Below, piece by piece: positions 1 through 6,718 of a DNA stretch of 39,327 nt; the first letter of the stretch is position 1, and each line of letters begins with the position of its first letter. A program made the position numbers and the translations under genes. Origin of the DNA: Coriobacteriales bacterium (GTDB taxonomy: Bacteria; Actinomycetota; Coriobacteriia; Coriobacteriales; UBA8131). The stretch is from the NCBI GenBank assembly GCA_031277035.1, contig JAISLY010000016.1, positions 1 through 39,327 of the forward strand, read 5' to 3'. The notes under the pieces are model-generated. The model saw nothing but the letters and a program-made list of their open reading frames with translations. It was not told where the DNA came from and searched no databases.

Positions 1-296
1 CAGGCGGCCAGCGAACGCGAGACCTCGTAGGTGAAGTCAACGTGTCCCGGCGTGTCGATGAGGTTGAACTGATAGGTCTGCCCGTCATCGGCATCATACA
101 TGACACGTACCGCCTGCGACTTGATGGTAATACCGCGCTCACGCTCAATGTCCATCGAGTCAAGCACCTGCTCAACCATGTCGCGCTCGGCTATCGTATG
201 GGTAAGCTGCAATACCCGGTCGGCCAGGGTCGATTTACCGTGGTCGATATGGGCTATGATGGAGAAGTTGCGAATCTGTGCGGGGTCGGTCGTCAT
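1..296 (-). CDS. lepA: Elongation factor 4 (LepA), N-terminal part, cut by left edge
   Basis: Only the first 98 codons are in the window; the gene runs off the left end. LepA is a ribosome-associated translational GTPase of the EF-G family. The reading from ATG at 296 shows the G1 P-loop AHIDHGKS (residues 15-22), the G2 region with [12 protein letters not shown], and the G3 motif DTPGHVDF followed by [10 protein letters not shown]. The [16 protein letters not shown] pattern fits LepA better than BipA/TypA or EF-G. A purine-rich GAGAGAG lies just upstream of the ATG. It follows rpsA on the same strand after 71 nt, so the two may be co-transcribed. Only the GTPase core is visible, so the LepA-specific C-terminal domain could not be checked. 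Confidence 0.9.
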   Translation of the reverse strand, partial: MTTDPAQIRNFSIIAHIDHGKSTLADRVLQLTHTIAERDMVEQVLDSMDIERERGITIKSQAVRVMYDADDGQTYQFNLIDTPGHVDFTYEVSRSLAA

Positions 297-315
297 GACT
301 CTCTCTCAGTGCGAC

Positions 316-339
316 GACGGGCACCCGCAGATGCCCGTC
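316..339. repeat. Hairpin between rpsA and lepA
   Basis: Perfect 8-bp inverted repeat, GACGGGCA (316-323) and TGCCCGTC (332-339), with an 8-nt loop. It lies in the 71-nt gap between the rpsA stop and the lepA start. There is no T-run after it on the minus strand, so it is more likely an RNA-processing or partial attenuation structure than a full intrinsic terminator. The function is inferred from position only. Confidence 0.45.
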
Positions 340-367
340 TCGATGTTGTGGTATGTCGGCACAGCAG

Positions 368-1840
368 CTATTCCCTGGCCGGTGCTTCCTCAGCAGGGGC
401 TTCCTCGGCCGGAGCCTCTTCAGCCGAGGCGTCCTTGGCAGCTTCAGCCTCGCCCGCGTCAGCGGTCTCGCCCTCAGCAGCCTCGTCGCCCTCAGCAGCC
501 TCACTCTCGGCGGTCTCCTCCGCAAGCGGCTCAGCAGACGTTTCTGCGCCCTGCTCCTCGTCCGCTTCGGCAGTCTCGCCCTCAGCGCCCTCGCTCTCCG
601 CTCCGCCCTCGGTAGCCTCAGCGCCCTCAGCCGCCTCGCCCTGCGTCTCCTCGCCCTGCTCCTCGCTGCGTTCCTTGCGGGTCTTTTGCTTGGCCTTGAC
701 GGGGGTCGGATCAAACTCAGCAACCGCAATCTCGATGCCAAGCGTCTCGGCGGCAGCCTTCATCGAAAGTGAGATGCGACGACGTTCGGGGTCGATGTCC
801 ATGACCTTGACATGCACCGCGTCGCCGACGTGCACGACCTGTGCGGGCGATTCGATATGACGGCCTGCCATCTCGGAGATGTGCACGAGGCCCTCAATAT
901 TGTCGCCGAGCTCAACAAAGGCACCGAAGCTGACCAGCTTGGTCACATGCCCCTCGATAATCGAGCCGATGGGGAAGTTTTTCACAAGCTGACGCCAGGG
1001 GTCCTCGGTCGTCTGCTTCAGGCCAAGCGAGATGCGCTCACGGCTCAAATCGACCTCGAGAACCTGAACCTCCACCTCGTCGCCAACCTTGACGACCTCG
1101 GAAGGATGAGAGACATGGTTCCAGGAAAGCTCGCTGATGTGCACAAGCCCGTCAATGCCGCCCAAATCGACAAAGGCACCGAAGTCAACGATGGAAGAGA
1201 CGGCGCCTTTCAGACGCATGCCCGCGACGAGCTTCTCAAGTATCTCGTTGCGCTCGTTCTTGCGTCCCTCCTCCAGCACAACGCGACGCGAGAGGACAAC
1301 GTTATTGCGGTTGCGGTCCATCTCAATGACCCGCGCCTCAATGCGTTCGCCCGTAAAGGATTCCAGGTCCTTCACACGGCGCAAATCGACCAGAGAGGCC
1401 GGCAGAAAGCCGCGCAGACCGATGTCGAGGATAAGACCGCCCTTGACGACCTCGATGACCTCGCCGACGACGTTTTCTCCCGTGTTGAACTTCTCCTCGA
1501 TATCAATCCAGGCACGCTCATACTCCGCGCGCTTCTTGGAAAGGATCAGGCGACCCTCCTTGTCCTCCTTCTGAAGCACAAGGGTCTCAATCTTCTCGCC
1601 GATGCTGACAAGCTCTGCGGGATCGAGGTCTTTGCGGATGGAGAGCTCGCGCACCGGGATGACGCCCTCCGACTTGAAGCCGATGTCGAGAAGCACCTCA
1701 TCGTGCTCTATCTTAACAACGATGCCGGTGACGAGGTCGCCCTCATCAAAGTCGGTAATCGTCTCGTCGACAAGCCGCGTGAGCTGCTCATCGTCAATCG
1801 GCTCAAGCTCAATCACCGAAGTGTTTTTGATCTCACTCAA
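368..1840 (-). CDS. rpsA: 30S ribosomal protein S1
   Basis: S1 binds mRNA on the 30S subunit and helps initiation. Four S1/OB-fold domains are visible at about residues 33-102, 120-186, 207-275 and 292-361. The third and fourth carry the typical FGAFVxLG...GLVHISE pattern. From about residue 385 to 490 the protein becomes a low-complexity acidic Ala/Glu tail that ends in three AEEAP repeats. I chose the TTG at 1840 because AAAGGGG sits 7 nt upstream and the protein then starts SEIKNTSVIELEP. An in-frame ATG at 1870 would add 10 residues but has a weaker ribosome binding site. A near-consensus promoter lies at 1973-2001, giving a leader of about 125 nt. Four S1 domains with an acidic extension is a usual Gram-positive arrangement; the tail length is likely strain-variable. 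Confidence 0.95.
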   Translation of the reverse strand: MSEIKNTSVIELEPIDDEQLTRLVDETITDFDEGDLVTGIVVKIEHDEVLLDIGFKSEGVIPVRELSIRKDLDPAELVSIGEKIETLVLQKEDKEGRLILSKKRAEYERAWIDIEEKFNTGENVVGEVIEVVKGGLILDIGLRGFLPASLVDLRRVKDLESFTGERIEARVIEMDRNRNNVVLSRRVVLEEGRKNERNEILEKLVAGMRLKGAVSSIVDFGAFVDLGGIDGLVHISELSWNHVSHPSEVVKVGDEVEVQVLEVDLSRERISLGLKQTTEDPWRQLVKNFPIGSIIEGHVTKLVSFGAFVELGDNIEGLVHISEMAGRHIESPAQVVHVGDAVHVKVMDIDPERRRISLSMKAAAETLGIEIAVAEFDPTPVKAKQKTRKERSEEQGEETQGEAAEGAEATEGGAESEGAEGETAEADEEQGAETSAEPLAEETAESEAAEGDEAAEGETADAGEAEAAKDASAEEAPAEEAPAEEAPARE

Positions 1841-1941
1841 AGGTGGACCCCTTTCGTATAGGGGCCCCATCCGTCATGCTCTCCACCACAAACGCGCGTC
1901 GTCGAGCGTACACGTGAACATCGGGGCCAACAATACCTTCC

Positions 1942-1960
1942 CTTCACAGCACCTGTGAAG
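1942..1960. repeat. Perfect hairpin at the 5' end of the rpsA leader
   Basis: CTTCACAG (1942-1949) and CTGTGAAG (1953-1960) form a perfect 8-bp stem with a 3-nt loop. It lies only a few bases downstream of the predicted rpsA transcription start near 1966. It could stabilise the mRNA, be an operator, or take part in S1 autoregulation. Only the symmetry is seen directly. Confidence 0.45.
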
Positions 1961-1972
1961 AATCCGTTGCTA

Positions 1973-2001
1973 AGTATAGGGTTTATCGCTGTCGCTCACA
2001 A
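1973..2001 (-). promoter_or_regulatory. Sigma-70-type promoter of rpsA
   Basis: On the minus strand, -35 TTGTGA (1996-2001) and -10 TATACT (1973-1978) are separated by exactly 17 nt. This is a strong housekeeping-type match. It points at rpsA, with predicted start near 1966. Confidence 0.65.
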
Positions 2002-2076
2002 GTAAAATGCCGCAGAAAGGCCGCAGCGAGACGGGGAAGATGCGAAAAAGCCGCGAATCGCGCACTAAAGTGACCA

Positions 2077-2108
2077 TGCGGAAGGGGTGCGGAAGGGGTG
2101 CGGAAGGG
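2077..2108 (+). repeat. 11-bp tandem repeat, about 2.9 copies
   Basis: The unit TGCGGAAGGGG occurs at 2077 and 2088, with a 10-nt partial copy at 2099. It lies in the 470-nt gap between divergent rpsA and the toxin-antitoxin pair. The rest of that gap (1841-2310) holds the rpsA promoter and leader and the toxin-antitoxin promoter and leader; I see no convincing gene in it. Confidence 0.6.
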
Positions 2109-2179
2109 CACTTGGGATTCTGTCGGATGCCACCTACTGGCGGCTGACATCTCGACTTTTGGAGGTTCCGTGGCTGTGT

Positions 2180-2185
2180 TACACT
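2180..2185 (+). promoter_or_regulatory. Candidate -10 box for the toxin-antitoxin operon
   Basis: TACACT matches four of six positions of the -10 consensus and lies in the stretch TGTGTTACACTGTG. The -35 region upstream (TTTGGA or TTGGAG) is weak, as is common for promoters that are activated or autorepressed. The predicted start near 2192 would give a leader of about 119 nt containing two hairpins. Confidence 0.3.
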
Positions 2186-2202
2186 GTGCACAATTGAAAG
2201 AC

Positions 2203-2252
2203 CCGCTAACCCCGTGGGTTAGCGGAGGCTGGGCGATCCTGCGAGCCAGCCT
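2203..2252 (+). repeat. Two consecutive hairpins in the antitoxin leader
   Basis: Hairpin 1 is a perfect 10-bp stem (CCGCTAACCC 2203-2212, GGGTTAGCGG 2216-2225) with a 3-nt loop. Hairpin 2 starts one base later: AGGCTGG (2226-2232) pairs perfectly with CCAGCCT (2246-2252) across a 13-nt loop. Both lie between the candidate promoter and the antitoxin ATG at 2311. Possible roles are an autorepressor operator, a structured 5' leader or a partial attenuator; the sequence does not decide between them. Confidence 0.6.
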
Positions 2253-2310
2253 GGTAAGACGGCGAATGCAGGAAGCGAACGAAAATGGGAAACTGGTGAA
2301 AGGAGCAGCA

Positions 2311-2541
2311 ATGCCAAGCACCACGCTGACGATACGCTTGAGCCCCGAGGAGAAGGCCTTTATCCGCTCCTATGCCTCGCTTAACCGCAAGACGGTTGCC
2401 GCGCTCATGCTTGAATCGGTCATGGACCGCATTGAGGACGACCTTGACCTCAGGCTGTATGATGAGGCGAAGGCCGAGTTTGAGGAAAACCCCGTGAGCT
2501 ATACGCTCGATGAGGTCGAGCAGGAACTGGGGCTTGCCTGA
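2311..2541 (+). CDS. RelB/DUF6290-type antitoxin
   Basis: A 76-residue protein that most likely binds and neutralises the toxin encoded by the next gene and represses the shared promoter. The N-terminus (TTLTIRLSPEEKAFIRSYA) looks like a ribbon-helix-helix DNA-binding segment. The C-terminus is acidic (DEVEQELGLA), typical of the toxin-binding tail. The start ATG at 2311 is preceded by AAGGAG. The open frame continues upstream to 2098, but that extension is non-coding in character and overlaps the hairpins. The stop overlaps the toxin start (TGATG), so the pair is translationally coupled. The family call is by pattern; the pairing is strong. Confidence 0.8.
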   Translation: MPSTTLTIRLSPEEKAFIRSYASLNRKTVAALMLESVMDRIEDDLDLRLYDEAKAEFEENPVSYTLDEVEQELGLA

Positions 2542-2807
2542 TGTATACCGTGCGCCTGTCTGCGCGCGCAAAGAAAACGCTTGCGAAACTCGACCGGCAT
2601 ATCGCCAGGATGCTGACCGCCTGGATGCGCAAGAACCTGGAAGGATGCCCCGACCCCTTCGCCAAGGGCAAGCCGCTGACAGGCGACCGCAAAGGAGCAT
2701 GGCGCTACCGTGTGGGCGACTACCGCATCAGAGCCGAGATCCACGGCACGTCGCTTGTAATCCTTGTGCTTGCAATCGGGAACCGCAAGGATATATACGA
2801 TGCTTAA
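2541..2807 (+). CDS. RelE/ParE-family toxin
   Basis: An 88-residue basic protein with the RelE fold pattern: an N-terminal YTVRLSARAKKTLAKLD segment, the PFAKGKPLTGD loop, then WRYRVGDYRIRAEI and a final strand VILVLAIGNRKDIYD. Family members of the RelE type cut mRNA at the ribosome; the conserved basic/aromatic C-terminal region is present. It directly overlaps the upstream antitoxin gene by one base, the usual order. The stop at 2805-2807 lies 5 bp before an array of 36-bp tandem repeats shared with the 3' end of the convergent transporter gene. Confidence 0.85.
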   Translation: MYTVRLSARAKKTLAKLDRHIARMLTAWMRKNLEGCPDPFAKGKPLTGDRKGAWRYRVGDYRIRAEIHGTSLVILVLAIGNRKDIYDA

Positions 2808-2812
2808 TGCCT

Positions 2813-2935
2813 GCCTCGCCCGCCTCTCTCAGTTGGGCTGCCCCGGTTGCCTCGCCCGCCTCTCTCAGTGAGGCTGCCCCGGTTGCCTCGCCCGCCTCTC
2901 TCAGTGGGGCTGGCCCGGTTGCCTCGCCCGCCTCT
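2813..2935. repeat. 36-bp tandem repeat array, 3.4 copies
   Basis: Units start at 2813, 2849, 2885 and (partial) 2921, all beginning GCCTCGCCCGCCTCT, with a period of exactly 36 bp and few mismatches. The array lies between the convergent relE-type toxin and the EamA gene and overlaps the last codons of the latter. Read on the minus strand, each unit encodes RARQPGQPH followed by a TGA stop, so the EamA stop is simply the first of several duplicated stops. Confidence 0.85.
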
Positions 2936-3992
2936 GATGTTGATGGCGATGATGGATGTCCGGCTTGTGCGGATGTCTGTGGATGAGCTGCTCATGGGTG
3001 TGCAGATGACTGTGCTCGCCGATACAGACCGGCTCATGGCTGTGCAGATGGTGCTCATCGTCGTGGCGATGCCGGTGGTCATGGGTCTGGGGCTCATGGG
3101 TATGCAGATGCTCGTGGCGCTCAAAGACGGCGAGGTAGACCCCTGCGGCAATCAGACCCAAAGCCAGGGCAAAGGCCACGGTCAGCCTGTCTCGGAAGAT
3201 GACGAAGGAGAGCAGGGCGGAGATAAACGGCGCGAAGCTGGTGTAGGCCGAGGCACGGGCGGCGCCCACACCACGCTGCACGCGAATGACGAGGTAGTTG
3301 CCCAGGCCAAAGGAGATGGCGCCCAGAAGCAGGCCCAGGGGAACATACTCGGGACTCAGAACCTTTTCTCCCAGCACCAGGGAAAGACTCAGGGCTCCCA
3401 ATCCGGTAAAGGCGCTTTTGATCATGACAATCTGCAGGGGGTCTTTAACCGAGATCATCCGCGACAGGTTGTTGGTCAGGCCCCAGATGCAGGCCGACAA
3501 CAAGACCATCAGTGAGCCCGGGTTAAAACTAAAGGCCTCAAACCCTTCCCAGGTGAGCAGGATGCTGCCCGCCGTTATGGTCGCAATCGCCACCCAGAGG
3601 CGCCCTCCGATAGCTTCTTTGAAGAAGAGCATGGCAAAGAGCGCGGTCGTGACAAACTCAAAGTTATGCAGCAGTGAGGAGTTTGCGGGCGACGTCATGG
3701 AAAGCCCCACCATATAGCAGACAGGCGCTACCGTATCGCCTATCAAAATGCCCAGGAAAGGTGCTCGGTCCTCCTTCATCAGCGGCGTCTCCAGGCGCGT
3801 TTTGCCCCGCCAGCGCTCCCAGAGTTTTGCCAGACCTGCCCACAGACAGGCTCCCAGATACATAAGCGCCGCCAACAGAACAGGCGGCAGGCCTCCCATC
3901 AGGAGCTTATTGCCCGGTGTGGAGAGGCTGAAGGCCAGGGTGGCAATTCCGGCCAGGACAAGCGCGCGGCGCTGTTCGCTTAACGTACCCAT
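2901..3992 (-). CDS. EamA/DMT-family transporter with histidine-rich C-terminal tail
   Basis: A 363-residue inner-membrane protein. About ten hydrophobic segments fill residues 10-300 in two similar halves, as expected for EamA (drug/metabolite) exporters. From about residue 303 a soluble tail holds roughly 24 histidines in 60-70 residues (HEHLHTHE, HDHRHRHDDEHH, HSHLHTHE, HHRHQH), suggesting binding of zinc, nickel or cobalt. The motif HLHTHE appears twice, so the tail grew by duplication. The last residues (RARQPGQPH) come from a 36-bp DNA repeat. The ATG at 3992 overlaps the end of the URO-D-like gene by 13 nt, so it is the last gene of the ABC transporter operon. The substrate is unknown; export of an amino acid or metabolite is the family expectation. 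Confidence 0.85.
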   Translation of the reverse strand: MGTLSEQRRALVLAGIATLAFSLSTPGNKLLMGGLPPVLLAALMYLGACLWAGLAKLWERWRGKTRLETPLMKEDRAPFLGILIGDTVAPVCYMVGLSMTSPANSSLLHNFEFVTTALFAMLFFKEAIGGRLWVAIATITAGSILLTWEGFEAFSFNPGSLMVLLSACIWGLTNNLSRMISVKDPLQIVMIKSAFTGLGALSLSLVLGEKVLSPEYVPLGLLLGAISFGLGNYLVIRVQRGVGAARASAYTSFAPFISALLSFVIFRDRLTVAFALALGLIAAGVYLAVFERHEHLHTHEPQTHDHRHRHDDEHHLHSHEPVCIGEHSHLHTHEQLIHRHPHKPDIHHRHQHQRRARQPGQPH

Positions 3993-5068
3993 GACCGAGC
4001 ATGCTCTGCAAAGGATTTGGCCTCATCCTCACTGGTGCAATCGACAAAGAGGAACACGCCGTCCTGGGGGATGTTGTCCATCAGCCGGATAGCCTGTTCT
4101 GGTGAGAGGTCGGGTATCACCACTTTGATTCGCTCGAGGGCCTGTTGGTAGAACTCATAGATATGCGGCTGATTGTAGTCGATGACCTTCCTGCCCTGGG
4201 AATCCAGGCGATGCGTCGGCCCCCAGATGATGGAGTGCAGGCGCGGCACCTGTAAAACGCAGGGCAGGAGGCGCAGGTAGGTATCACCGTCCATGCCGTA
4301 AAAGACGCGCGGCAGGGCTGCCGACTCCAGGGTCAGAGCGGGCAGGGATACCTGCTCAAAACATTGGGGAGAAAGCATCACCGAAAGCTCGCTGAATACC
4401 GGGAACCAATCCTGGTCGTTGACCAGGGGCAGTTCGGCCGGAATGTAATCCTGATAGCGACGCAACTGGGCCAGGTTCTCGCGGCGCAGCTCATCCAGCA
4501 GGCCGGCAAGCCAGGCCAGCTGGCGCGAGACCCGCTCGGGCTCAAAGAGTATATCTTCCAGCAGGGCGCCGCGCTCATAGAGAGAAGCGAGACTGTCCAG
4601 GCTCCCACCAAAATCGGCCAAAGCCACCAGGTAGCGTCCGCAGGCCCGCTCCAGAAGCGTCTGAGTGAGCTGGCGATATGCCTGGTAGAATTCCGTATCC
4701 CGCCTGATCTGCAAGGCGAAGACCGACTCCGGGTCCGCAGAGGGCCACTGGTCATACCAGATGGTCTGCTCCCGCAACTCATAGGGCCGGCCCAGCAGCG
4801 CGGGCAACATGCCCGGCCCAAAGTCCAGCATGGCTACCGGCACGGCATCGAGGCCAAACCAGGTTCCCTCTAAGGCATTCTCGATAACCTGGACGCGATA
4901 ATCGACATCCAGCCACTGTTGATGCAGGTCTCGAGGAGGAGGCGCGGCCACCCTGTCATCGCGGGGTGCGTTAATCGAGATGTAGGCCCCTTCTCCTGCG
5001 TATTTGGGCCCCCAGAAGCGGCGATGTCTGCGCAGACGCTCTGCGAACTGCGCATCGTCTAAGAGCAT
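3980..5068 (-). CDS. URO-D-like family protein (uroporphyrinogen decarboxylase / corrinoid methyltransferase fold)
   Basis: A 362-residue protein. The layout (GRYLVALADFGGSLDSLASL, then VNDQDWFPVFSELSVMLSP, then VFYGMDGDTYLRLL, then IIWGPTHR near the C-terminus) resembles URO-D superfamily proteins often annotated as trimethylamine corrinoid protein 2. It is not a classical HemE. At the place where corrinoid methyltransferases carry a zinc-binding HxC, this protein reads GMD; one late Cys is present (VDCTSEDEA). Its reaction is therefore unknown. The ATG at 5068 has GAGGGGA upstream. It sits 34 nt after the ABC ATPase gene and overlaps the EamA gene, so it belongs to the transporter operon. 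A role on the imported compound is an inference from that context. Confidence 0.7.
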   Translation of the reverse strand: MLLDDAQFAERLRRHRRFWGPKYAGEGAYISINAPRDDRVAAPPPRDLHQQWLDVDYRVQVIENALEGTWFGLDAVPVAMLDFGPGMLPALLGRPYELREQTIWYDQWPSADPESVFALQIRRDTEFYQAYRQLTQTLLERACGRYLVALADFGGSLDSLASLYERGALLEDILFEPERVSRQLAWLAGLLDELRRENLAQLRRYQDYIPAELPLVNDQDWFPVFSELSVMLSPQCFEQVSLPALTLESAALPRVFYGMDGDTYLRLLPCVLQVPRLHSIIWGPTHRLDSQGRKVIDYNQPHIYEFYQQALERIKVVIPDLSPEQAIRLMDNIPQDGVFLFVDCTSEDEAKSFAEHARSWVR

Positions 5069-5102
5069 GACAGTCCCCTCGGTCGTCCCGACGCCCTCGG
5101 CA

Positions 5103-5888
5103 TCAGATATACTCGCCGCTTTGCGCCGGGATGACATCGGTGGCGATGATGAAGCGACGCATGGCGTTGACCAAAAACTGCTTGCCGCGCTCGGTCTTTG
5201 GGTCGTGAAAGAAGTCCGCCGTGGGCCCCTGTTCACTGATCATGCCGTCGTCGAGAAGAACAATCTCATCGGCCACGTCATAGGCAAAACCAATCTCGTG
5301 CGTCACCAGCAACATCGTGTTACCGCCTTTTGCCAGATCCCTGATGCACTGCAAAACATCTTCGGCCAGTTCTGGATCAAGGGCCGAGGTTGGCTCATCG
5401 AAGAGAAGCACCTCGGGCTTTAAGGCCAGGGCCCGCGCGATGGCCACCCGCTGCTGCTGACCGCCTGACAGTTGCGAAGGAAATGCCTTGAGTTTATCAG
5501 TCAGTCCGACAACCTCCAAAACCTCTTCCGCCTGCCGTATGGCTTCTGCTTTTGCAATGCCACGGGCGTCGGTCAGCCCGATAGTCACATTTTTCAGGAC
5601 ATTGAGGTTTTTGAAAAGGTTGAACTGCTGAAAGACCATGGCCGTCTTGGTGCGCAGCTTAAAGATGTCAGAGGCGCTCGCCGCACTCGCATCCACCCGA
5701 ACATCATCGATCTCGATAGTGCCGGCTTCCGGACGCTCCAGAAAGTTTATGCAGCGCAAAAGCGTGGATTTACCCGAACCCGATGGGCCGAGGATAGCCA
5801 CCACCTGGCCTTTGTGCACCTCCAAATCGACACCCTTCAAGACCTTATGGGCGTCAAAGGATTTTTCCACACCGACAAGCTTGATCAT
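5103..5888 (-). CDS. Polar amino acid ABC transporter ATP-binding protein (GlnQ/HisP type)
   Basis: A 261-residue ATPase that powers amino acid uptake with the adjacent permease and binding protein. Walker A GPSGSGKS is at residues 34-41, the Q-loop lies in MVFQQFNLF, the signature LSGGQQQR is followed by Walker B LLFDEP and the D-loop SALDPE, and the H-loop is in LVTHEIGFA. The length and the HDPKTERGKQFL-like C-terminus fit the polar amino acid subfamily. The start overlaps the permease stop by 4 nt (ATGA), so translation is coupled. The specific amino acid cannot be read from the sequence. Confidence 0.95.
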   Translation of the reverse strand: MIKLVGVEKSFDAHKVLKGVDLEVHKGQVVAILGPSGSGKSTLLRCINFLERPEAGTIEIDDVRVDASAASASDIFKLRTKTAMVFQQFNLFKNLNVLKNVTIGLTDARGIAKAEAIRQAEEVLEVVGLTDKLKAFPSQLSGGQQQRVAIARALALKPEVLLFDEPTSALDPELAEDVLQCIRDLAKGGNTMLLVTHEIGFAYDVADEIVLLDDGMISEQGPTADFFHDPKTERGKQFLVNAMRRFIIATDVIPAQSGEYI

Positions 5889-6607
5889 TGTGCCAGACTC
5901 CTCCTTGAACGGCTCAGACGGTATTCAACGATTCTGAATATCAGTTCGACGATGATGCAGACCACCCAATAGATAATCGAGACGGCAAAATACGCCTCCA
6001 GGTAACGCAGCGAGCGCGCCCCGACGATTCTTGCCATTCCCATCACATCCACGACAGTGACCGTAAAGGCCAGGCTGGAATCCTTGATAAGACCCAACAG
6101 GGAGTTACCGAGATTGGGCAGGGCATTGAGGGCGGCCTGCGGAAAGACGACCTTGAGCATCACCTTCAGGGGGCCAAGTCCGATGGATTCTGCGGCCTCC
6201 AGCTGTCCTCGATCCACCGATTCGATGGCCGAGCGAATCAATTCCGAGCTATAGGCCGAGGTGGCAATGCTCAGAGCAACGATGGCAAAGGCCTCGGGTG
6301 GCAAAAGATTGAAGTCATACGACCAACCGGGATTGATCAGGGTACCAATCTGCTGAATCAGCCAGGGCAGGCCATAAAAGACCAGGAGCAGCTGCACAAC
6401 GGTGGGCGTACCGCGAATGAAAGAGACGTAGACGATACAGATCTGATTGATGACGGGCACCCTGTAGATACGGATAAGGGCGATGCCAATTGCCAGCAGG
6501 GTACCCAGGAACATGGGTACCAGCGAGATGACCAGGGTCACCGGCAGGCGTTCGGCAATCACGCCGATTATCTGTAGCATGTAGCCCAGATCAAGTTCTT
6601 TGATCAC
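5885..6607 (-). CDS. Polar amino acid ABC transporter permease
   Basis: A 240-residue membrane protein of the HisM/GlnP family. It has about five hydrophobic segments. The EAA loop is present as RGQLEAAESIGLGPLKVMLKVVFPQA, the contact with the ATPase. The N-terminal FIRGTPTVVQLL motif is typical of the family. Translation starts at a GTG (6607) with GGGGG 7 nt upstream. The gene follows the binding protein gene after 111 nt that contain a large hairpin, and overlaps the ATPase gene. Only one permease gene is present, so the transporter would use a homodimeric channel. Confidence 0.95.
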   Translation of the reverse strand: MIKELDLGYMLQIIGVIAERLPVTLVISLVPMFLGTLLAIGIALIRIYRVPVINQICIVYVSFIRGTPTVVQLLLVFYGLPWLIQQIGTLINPGWSYDFNLLPPEAFAIVALSIATSAYSSELIRSAIESVDRGQLEAAESIGLGPLKVMLKVVFPQAALNALPNLGNSLLGLIKDSSLAFTVTVVDVMGMARIVGARSLRYLEAYFAVSIIYWVVCIIVELIFRIVEYRLSRSRRSLAQ

Positions 6608-6633
6608 GCGAGAACCCCCAACATCTATCGCGC

Positions 6634-6705
6634 CTTCTGTCCGGCTCCGGCGCTCCCTTCAGCGGGCCTGCTCAGCAGACCTGCGCCCCTGAAGCCGGAC
6701 AGAAG
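6634..6705 (-). repeat. Long inverted repeat between binding protein and permease genes
   Basis: CTTCTGTCCGGCT (6634-6646) pairs perfectly with AGCCGGACAGAAG (6693-6705), a 13-bp outer stem. The 46-nt interior can form further pairs, such as GGGC/GCCC and CTGCT-C-AGCAG. It fills most of the 111-nt gap downstream of the binding protein gene. Such intercistronic hairpins commonly protect the upstream message or cause partial termination, making the binding protein more abundant than permease and ATPase. That role is inferred. Confidence 0.65.
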
Positions 6706-6718
6706 AACTTCGATTGGC

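Noticed and set aside
812-1861. 349-codon open frame on the plus strand opposite rpsA
   Set aside because: Antisense shadow of a conserved ribosomal protein gene in GC-rich DNA; no ribosome binding site or known motif.
2203-2225. Integron attC-like site suspected from AAC...GTTAGC symmetry
   Set aside because: The GTTRRRY core is not matched, there is no bulged structure and no integrase or cassette array nearby.
2260-2311. Cobalamin riboswitch suspected from GGGAAACTGGTGAAA
   Set aside because: Only this one short element resembles the consensus; the CCCGC-ACTGT box and other conserved parts are missing, and the downstream gene is an antitoxin.
2813-2935. CRISPR array suspected from regular 36-bp units
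   Set aside because: The repeats are directly tandem with no unique spacers, and no cas gene is present.
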